Part shown: one piece after another, positions 16,006 through 19,735 of the stretch
How the letters are laid out: each line of letters begins with the position of its first letter
Numbering within the stretch: position 1 is the first letter of the stretch
Assembly (NCBI GenBank): GCA_900548955.1
Contig: URMQ01000021.1
Coordinates: 1-19,735 of the forward strand
From: an uncultured Eggerthella sp.
GTDB lineage: Bacteria; Actinomycetota; Coriobacteriia; Coriobacteriales; Eggerthellaceae
DNA: 19,735 nucleotides
Reading direction: 5' to 3'
Notes under the pieces: generated by a model
What the model was told of the DNA's origin: nothing
Database searches by the model: none
Seen by the model: only the letters and a program-made list of their open reading frames with translations
Position numbers and translations under genes: made by a program

Positions 16006-16116
16006 ATGGGCGGAGCTTCGAAGGACGTAGCCGCAATGGACGACGCCGTAGTGAATAGAACCGCAATGGACGCAGCTGCGATAGACGAAGCCACAATAGA
16101 TGGAGCCGCGATGGAC
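16006..16116 (+). repeat. Degenerate in-frame repeat in the glpK 5' region
   Basis: The frame of glpK stays open upstream of its likely start and encodes repeats of an Ala-(Ala)-Met/Ile-Asp unit: AAMDDA, TAMDAA, AAIDEA, ATIDGA, AAMD. DNA copies of the type GCnGCnATGGACG recur at irregular spacing of about 15-30 bases and supply several candidate ATG codons (16006, 16036, 16066, 16111). It may be a leader, a protein extension, or repeat expansion in the untranslated region. Confidence 0.6.
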
Positions 16117-17637
16117 ACAAACACGCATAACAAACTTCCAAAAGGCAAATACGTAATGGCGCTGGATGCGGGCACCACCAGCAATCGCTGCATCCTGTTC
16201 GACAAAAGTGGCAACATTGTTAGCATCGCGCAAAAAGAATTCACCCAGCACTTCCCTCATCCCGGATGGGTGGAACACGACGCAGATGAAATCTGGTCCA
16301 CGCAGCTTGGCGTAGCGGTGGAGGCCATGTCTAAGGTGGGTGCTTCAGCCGAAGACATCGCGGCAATTGGCATTACGAATCAGCGAGAAAGCGCAATCGT
16401 CTGGGATAAAACAACGGGCGATCCTGTCTGTAATGCCATTGTTTGGCAGTGCCGCAGAACAGCAGAATTCTGCGATCAGCTAAAAGCGCAGGGTTGCACC
16501 GATATGATTCGCCGAAAAACAGGTCTGATTATTGACGCATATTTTTCAGCCACCAAAATTCGCTGGATTCTGGACAACGTAGAAGGCGCTCGGGAAAAGG
16601 CTGAAAAAGGTAATCTTCTTTTCGGAACAGTGGAAACTTGGCTTATTTGGAAGCTAACTAAAGGGCGCGTGCATGTGACGGACTATTCCAACGCGTCCCG
16701 AACCATGCTTTTCAATATCAACACCTTAGATTGGGATCAGGAAATCCTAGATCTTCTGGAAATCCCCCGTTCAATGCTGCCAAAGCCCATGCCTTCAAGT
16801 TGCATCTATGGCGAAACGGCCTCTTCTTACTTCGGTGGGTCAATCCCTATCGGCGGAGCAGCGGGCGATCAGCAGTCAGCCTTGTTTGGGCAGACCTGTT
16901 TTCGTTCCGGCTCAGCGAAAAATACGTACGGAACGGGCTGTTTCTTGCTTATGAATACAGGAGAAACTCCAGTTTTCTCCGAAAACGGACTGGTCACCAC
17001 CATCGCATGGGGGCTGGATGGCAAGGTTGAATACGCGCTGGAGGGCTCAATCTTCGTAGCGGGTGCGGCTATTCAGTGGCTGCGCGATGAAATGCGCCTG
17101 GTAGATTCCGTTGCGGATTCCGAATATATGGCCAAAAAAGTGAAGGATACCAACGGCTGCTATGTGGTTCCCGCTTTCACGGGTCTGGGCGCGCCGCATT
17201 GGGATCCTTACGCTAGGGGAACAATCGTGGGCATCACGCGCGGGGTTAATAAGTGCCACATTATTCGAGCGACGCTTGAATCGCTGGCTTATCAGGTTAA
17301 TGACGTATTGGGTGCCATGGAGGCAGATTCGGGTATTCAGCTTACATCACTTCGCGTGGATGGCGGTGCAAGCGCTAACGATTTTCTGATGCAGACTCAG
17401 GCGGACATCATTGGTGCGCCAGTAACGAGGCCGAAATGCATCGAAACCACGGCCATGGGCGCTGCTTATCTTGCCGGGCTTGCGGTGGGGTATTGGAAAA
17501 ACTGCGAAGAACTGGAAGAAAATTGGGCAGTTGATCAAACCTTTGAGCCGGCTATCAGCGAAGAAGAGCGTCAGAAAAAGATCAAGGGCTGGAATAGAGC
17601 GGTTCGTTGCTCCTATAACTGGGCAAAAGAAGAATAG
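16111..17637 (+). CDS. glpK: Glycerol kinase
   Basis: Phosphorylates glycerol to sn-glycerol 3-phosphate with ATP in the cytoplasm. From this ATG the protein is 508 residues, the normal GlpK size, beginning just before KYVMALDAGTTSNRC. GGAG lies 5 bases upstream; the frame continues up to an ATG at 16006 (543 residues), whose extra 35 residues are Ala/Asp/Met-rich repeats foreign to the family. FGGY-kinase marks are clear: DAGTTSNRCILFD, ITNQRES, VTDYSNASRTMLFN, GAAGDQQSALFGQ, a long ATP-domain block with LEGSIFVAGAAIQW, and RVDGGASANDFLMQ. In the loop SSYFGGSIPIGG I see no His where low-GC Gram-positive enzymes carry the PTS-phosphorylated His; this suggests no such control, but I judged it by eye. 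No glpF or glpD lies beside it. A strong terminator follows. Confidence 0.96.
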   Translation: MDTNTHNKLPKGKYVMALDAGTTSNRCILFDKSGNIVSIAQKEFTQHFPHPGWVEHDADEIWSTQLGVAVEAMSKVGASAEDIAAIGITNQRESAIVWDKTTGDPVCNAIVWQCRRTAEFCDQLKAQGCTDMIRRKTGLIIDAYFSATKIRWILDNVEGAREKAEKGNLLFGTVETWLIWKLTKGRVHVTDYSNASRTMLFNINTLDWDQEILDLLEIPRSMLPKPMPSSCIYGETASSYFGGSIPIGGAAGDQQSALFGQTCFRSGSAKNTYGTGCFLLMNTGETPVFSENGLVTTIAWGLDGKVEYALEGSIFVAGAAIQWLRDEMRLVDSVADSEYMAKKVKDTNGCYVVPAFTGLGAPHWDPYARGTIVGITRGVNKCHIIRATLESLAYQVNDVLGAMEADSGIQLTSLRVDGGASANDFLMQTQADIIGAPVTRPKCIETTAMGAAYLAGLAVGYWKNCEELEENWAVDQTFEPAISEEERQKKIKGWNRAVRCSYNWAKEE

Positions 17638-17696
17638 CTCTATAGCGCGCTCGAAAATACTCGTTGGGAATATTTGTGCGCAGGCAATAATGAAGA

Positions 17697-17728
17697 AAGC
17701 CCTTGAATCTTTAAAGATTCAAGGGCTT
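17697..17728. terminator. Bidirectional terminator, perfect 32-bp palindrome
   Basis: Each arm is 16 bases (aagcccttgaatcttt and its exact complement), 59 bases after the glpK stop and 40 bases beyond the stop of the convergent gene at 17768. Plus strand continues GTTGTTTTC; minus strand continues CTTCA. It should end both transcripts, more firmly on the plus strand. Confidence 0.88.
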
Positions 17729-17767
17729 GTTGTTTTCAGTTCGATCGTTGCGGCGACGGCTTATTGC

Positions 17768-18394
17768 TTACACCTCGAACGTTACAGTAATGGCTTGATC
17801 TTGCAGGTTAACAATCTGCGGCTTAGGGCTTTGGACCTGCTCTTCCGATGAGCCATCCGCTTCACCAGAAGCAGACTCTACCATAAGCGTGTAGGTTCCC
17901 TGTTTGGTAACTTCACTAATGCTACATGACGAATTAACGTCCATCGTAACGGTGCAAAGTGGCTCGGGGTCGTTGTCTGGTTTGTCGTCAGTAAGAACTT
18001 CCGATGCGATGCCCTTATAAACGCCCACTTCAACCTGACTGATGGCGGGATTTTCGGTGTTTACCTGGACTGACAGGGCACCAACCTGAGAAGAGAATAC
18101 GCAGGAATTAACCAGCAAGCCAACAATAATCAGTGCACCTGCAAGAAACGCGATGAAAGAAGGCCTGATCTGAAAGCGTGGCTTCTTGGGAGCTTTGTCA
18201 TCCTTGCTGGAATTTGCGGACTCAGCAGGATTTATAGAAGGAGATGCTGCAGGATCGGCAGGGTTGACGGGATTTGTGGGATTTGCAGAGCTCGTAGGTT
18301 CGGCAGGATCCGTGGGATTTACCGAAGAGTTCTTTTCGCTAGTGGCGGTAGGCGTTTCTTCGGTGTCGATAGAGGTATTTGAAGGCTGTTCCAT
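17768..18394 (-). CDS. Single-pass membrane protein with Asn-Pro-rich N-terminal tail, function unknown
   Basis: A 208-residue protein from the ATG at 18394. The frame is open to a TTG at 18562, but that stretch overlaps the likely promoter and lacks a ribosome-binding site; AGG lies about 7 bases before the chosen ATG. Residues 1-65 are a disordered tail rich in S, T, N, P and D with repeated NP units (NPTDP, NPTNPVNPADP, NPAE). Residues 66-78 are basic (KKPRFQIRP), then one membrane span (about 79-100), so the tail should be inside and the C-terminal domain outside. That domain (101-208) looks beta-rich, with two Cys (147 and 157) that could pair. I do not recognise the family. It lies divergent to the surface protein at 18932, with which it may share control. 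Confidence 0.72.
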   Translation of the reverse strand: MEQPSNTSIDTEETPTATSEKNSSVNPTDPAEPTSSANPTNPVNPADPAASPSINPAESANSSKDDKAPKKPRFQIRPSFIAFLAGALIIVGLLVNSCVFSSQVGALSVQVNTENPAISQVEVGVYKGIASEVLTDDKPDNDPEPLCTVTMDVNSSCSISEVTKQGTYTLMVESASGEADGSSEEQVQSPKPQIVNLQDQAITVTFEV

Positions 18395-18445
18395 TTTGGT
18401 ACCTATCTTAAATTGCGTTAACAGTTTTCTAAGCGTTGTTAATCC

Positions 18446-18474
18446 TATGTAAATCGTTCTTAATTTATATACAA
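18446..18474 (-). promoter_or_regulatory. Candidate promoter of the Asn-Pro-rich membrane protein gene
   Basis: Minus strand shows TTGTAT (18469-18474) and TACATA (18446-18451) with exactly 17 bases between, in an AT-rich setting 52 bases before the ATG at 18394. Confidence 0.45.
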
Positions 18475-18492
18475 ATAGTAACTGGACGGAGC

Positions 18493-18526
18493 GACTTCTT
18501 GCAACACGGGTGGACTTCTTGTAACA
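18493..18526. repeat. 14-bp direct repeat, candidate regulator binding site
   Basis: GACTTCTTGCAACA (18493-18506) and GACTTCTTGTAACA (18513-18526) differ at one base and start 20 bases apart, two helical turns. They lie just upstream of the candidate -35 of the minus-strand promoter, where an activator would bind. Confidence 0.5.
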
Positions 18527-18851
18527 GGTACTGCCCGCATGAGTTGTTTGCGCAAAACGCAAAATTGCGATAGCTATACCACCATTTGTTAAAAAACATT
18601 TTTAACCACTTGAACTGGTATTACTAAAAGTGATAACATTAATCTACAGTATGCATTTTTATGTCCTAAAACTGGTCAATTTCGCGTTTATATAGCGTTA
18701 CTAACCATTATCTTGTTTTAGGAAATGTTACGAAGTGCATTTGGGAGGGATCTTACTTATTTCTTACGTTTGGAGCAGTCATGCTCTTTTTTCTTCAACG
18801 TATGGGAGGGTACGAGCTCTGTTATTCCGTGGCGTTTTTATTGACGCTTTA

Positions 18852-18896
18852 ACTTTATAGGGCTAATGGCCAAAAGGCCGCTAACCCACTTTATAG
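18852..18896. promoter_or_regulatory. Hairpin flanked by direct repeats upstream of the surface-protein gene
   Basis: GGCC-AAAA-GGCC (18868-18879) is extended imperfectly on both sides (gggctaat / gctaaccc), and the whole is flanked by two copies of ACTTTATAG (18852-18860 and 18888-18896). TTGACG at 18841-18846 could be a -35 box, but no good -10 follows at the right distance. It could be an operator or a leader structure. Confidence 0.35.
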
Positions 18897-18931
18897 ATAA
18901 TTTTGGAAGTTGTTCAGGGAAGGGAGTCCGC

Positions 18932-19735
18932 ATGAAGTCGTTTAGCAGGAAACGGCGCAATCAGGCATTTAATCATGCTGAAGCTGTGGTTGATGCGCGC
19001 AATAAAGCTTTCAATATTGTAATGGCGGTGTTGCTGGTTTTCACTATGCTGCCAGTAACGGCTTTCACCTATGAAAGCCAGGCATCTGCTGATCCGCTCA
19101 ATAACGAGCAGATTAACGCTTACTCCGAAGAGGGCTCTTCAGCCAATCAGGATGGCAATAGCACACCTGATGATGGGTCGGGCAGTGGTTCTTCTGGAGC
19201 TTCGGGCTCTGAATCGGGCTCTAGCTCGAACGAAGGCGGCAGTTCTTCGGAAAATGGCAACCAAAACAACCAGAATGGTTCCATGAACGAAGGTGGCAGT
19301 TCCGACAACGTTGAAAACCCTGGATCCGTATCAGGCAATAACGGAAACTCGGGCAATTCTGCAACAATTGACGAAAAGGGCGAAGCTAATTCCTCTAATG
19401 ACAACAATGCAGATAACGACGGTTCTAAAGACCCTGCTGGCTCTGAAAATTCCGGTAATTCTGAAGAGGGCGAAGATCAGCGCGATCCATTTGCATGGCA
19501 GTCCAAACTGGATGCCTGCGATTTAGACGCAAAGCTTACGGTTGAAACTTCTGAAATTGAATCGCTTGAAAATAACGACCTTCCTTCTACTCTTCCTGCA
19601 ACGTTCCGTGTAGATTTCAACCTCAATCCAGGTGAAGATAAGCTTCTGGTGGGCGACTGGATTGAAACAACTCTTCCTAATCCCATGCTGGAGCAGACCC
19701 GTGAGATCGTGGAGAAGTTCAACCGCATCTATGGC
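18932..19735 (+). CDS. Secreted surface protein, adhesin-like, 5' part only
   Basis: An open frame of 268 codons that continues past the window end. AAGGGAG six bases before the ATG fixes the start. Residues 1-53 form a long Sec signal: basic SRKRRNQ, hydrophobic core about 27-46 (FNIVMAVLLVFTMLPVTAF), and a likely cut after ASA (51-53). Residues about 64-185 are a low-complexity spacer rich in S, G, N, E and D, as in wall-anchored proteins that need reach. From about 186 a folded domain begins; FRVDFNLNPGEDKLLVGDWI (225-244) then ETTLP resembles the start of Cna/MSCRAMM-type adhesin domains, in which a GD-x-I-x-x-x-LP strand is common. A C-terminal LPXTG sortase signal would be expected but lies outside the window. 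Adhesin is an inference. Confidence 0.85.
   Translation, partial: MKSFSRKRRNQAFNHAEAVVDARNKAFNIVMAVLLVFTMLPVTAFTYESQASADPLNNEQINAYSEEGSSANQDGNSTPDDGSGSGSSGASGSESGSSSNEGGSSSENGNQNNQNGSMNEGGSSDNVENPGSVSGNNGNSGNSATIDEKGEANSSNDNNADNDGSKDPAGSENSGNSEEGEDQRDPFAWQSKLDACDLDAKLTVETSEIESLENNDLPSTLPATFRVDFNLNPGEDKLLVGDWIETTLPNPMLEQTREIVEKFNRIYG

Larger units (their letters stand above)
18395..18931. other. Long intergenic region between two divergent surface genes
   Basis: About 540 bases with no gene that I can support. It holds a likely promoter for the minus-strand gene (18446-18474), a 14-bp direct repeat (18493-18526), an AT-rich stretch, and a hairpin flanked by a 9-bp repeat (18852-18896). AAGGGAG near 18919-18925 is the ribosome-binding site for the plus-strand gene. 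It does not match a riboswitch class that I can recognise. Confidence 0.5.

Noticed and set aside
15916..16278. Minus-strand open frames with repeated Cys-Gly-Ser-Val-His units
   Set aside because: The repeats are the reverse reading of the glpK 5' repeat; there is no ribosome-binding site and the frames run into conserved GlpK sequence.
17471..17851. Plus-strand 126-codon frame across the glpK end
   Set aside because: It overlaps conserved GlpK sequence in another frame and reads through the 32-bp terminator palindrome.
18395..18562. N-terminal extension of the Asn-Pro-rich protein starting at a TTG
   Set aside because: It covers the candidate promoter and the 14-bp repeats, has no ribosome-binding site, and reads as non-coding composition.

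Overview
The window looks like a moderately AT-rich Gram-positive chromosome, most likely an actinomycete of the class Coriobacteriia (the Atopobiaceae/Eggerthellaceae side). This is an inference from protein style: many family 2 glycosyltransferases, large actinobacterial membrane proteins resembling DUF6541 and DUF6020, a cell-wall-binding-repeat (CWB2) module, and a Ser/Gly/Asn-rich secreted surface protein. There is no rRNA, tRNA, CRISPR array, insertion sequence or phage gene.

Positions 1-12509 are a surface-polysaccharide locus of the ABC-transporter-dependent kind. On the minus strand, a probable five-gene operon starts at a TATAAT box near 7106 and runs: Wzm/TagG-type permease (6273-7058), Wzt/TagH-type ATPase fused to a CWB2 module (4406-6265), two family 2 glycosyltransferases (3337-4413, 2135-3328), and a large multi-pass protein that may be a GT-C-type glycosyltransferase (82-2106). 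It ends in a strong terminator at 1-36. Upstream, on the same strand, are an acyltransferase-3 membrane protein (7210-8253, own TATAAT box) and another glycosyltransferase (8402-9460) that is a close paralogue of 3337-4413. A divergent glycosyltransferase (9610-10713, plus) converges with a second large membrane protein (10710-12509, minus); their stop codons interlock. The simplest reading is that the glycosyltransferases build a polymer on the inner membrane face, the ABC transporter exports it, and the integral membrane enzymes decorate it outside.

Positions 12627-14701 are an accessory patch: a RelE-type toxin with its RelB-like antitoxin, and an orphan ATPase with a C-terminal PD-(D/E)XK-like domain (DUF234 type). 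Upstream of the ATPase lies an array of four motif copies spaced exactly 15 bp.

Positions 14932-17637 carry an alpha/beta hydrolase and glycerol kinase (glpK), both plus strand and apparently richer in GC than the polysaccharide genes. The glpK 5' region is an unusual in-frame repeat. A perfect 32-bp palindrome acts as terminator between glpK and the next gene.

Positions 17768-19735 hold a divergent pair: a single-pass membrane protein with an Asn-Pro-rich tail (minus), and the 5' part of a secreted surface/adhesin-like gene (plus) that runs off the window end. The roughly 540 bp between them contain two regulatory-looking repeats.

The most interesting item is the ATPase-CWB2 fusion. CWB2 repeats are known as extracellular anchors that bind anionic wall polymers, but here they are joined to a cytoplasmic export ATPase, where Wzt proteins usually carry a polymer-recognition domain.
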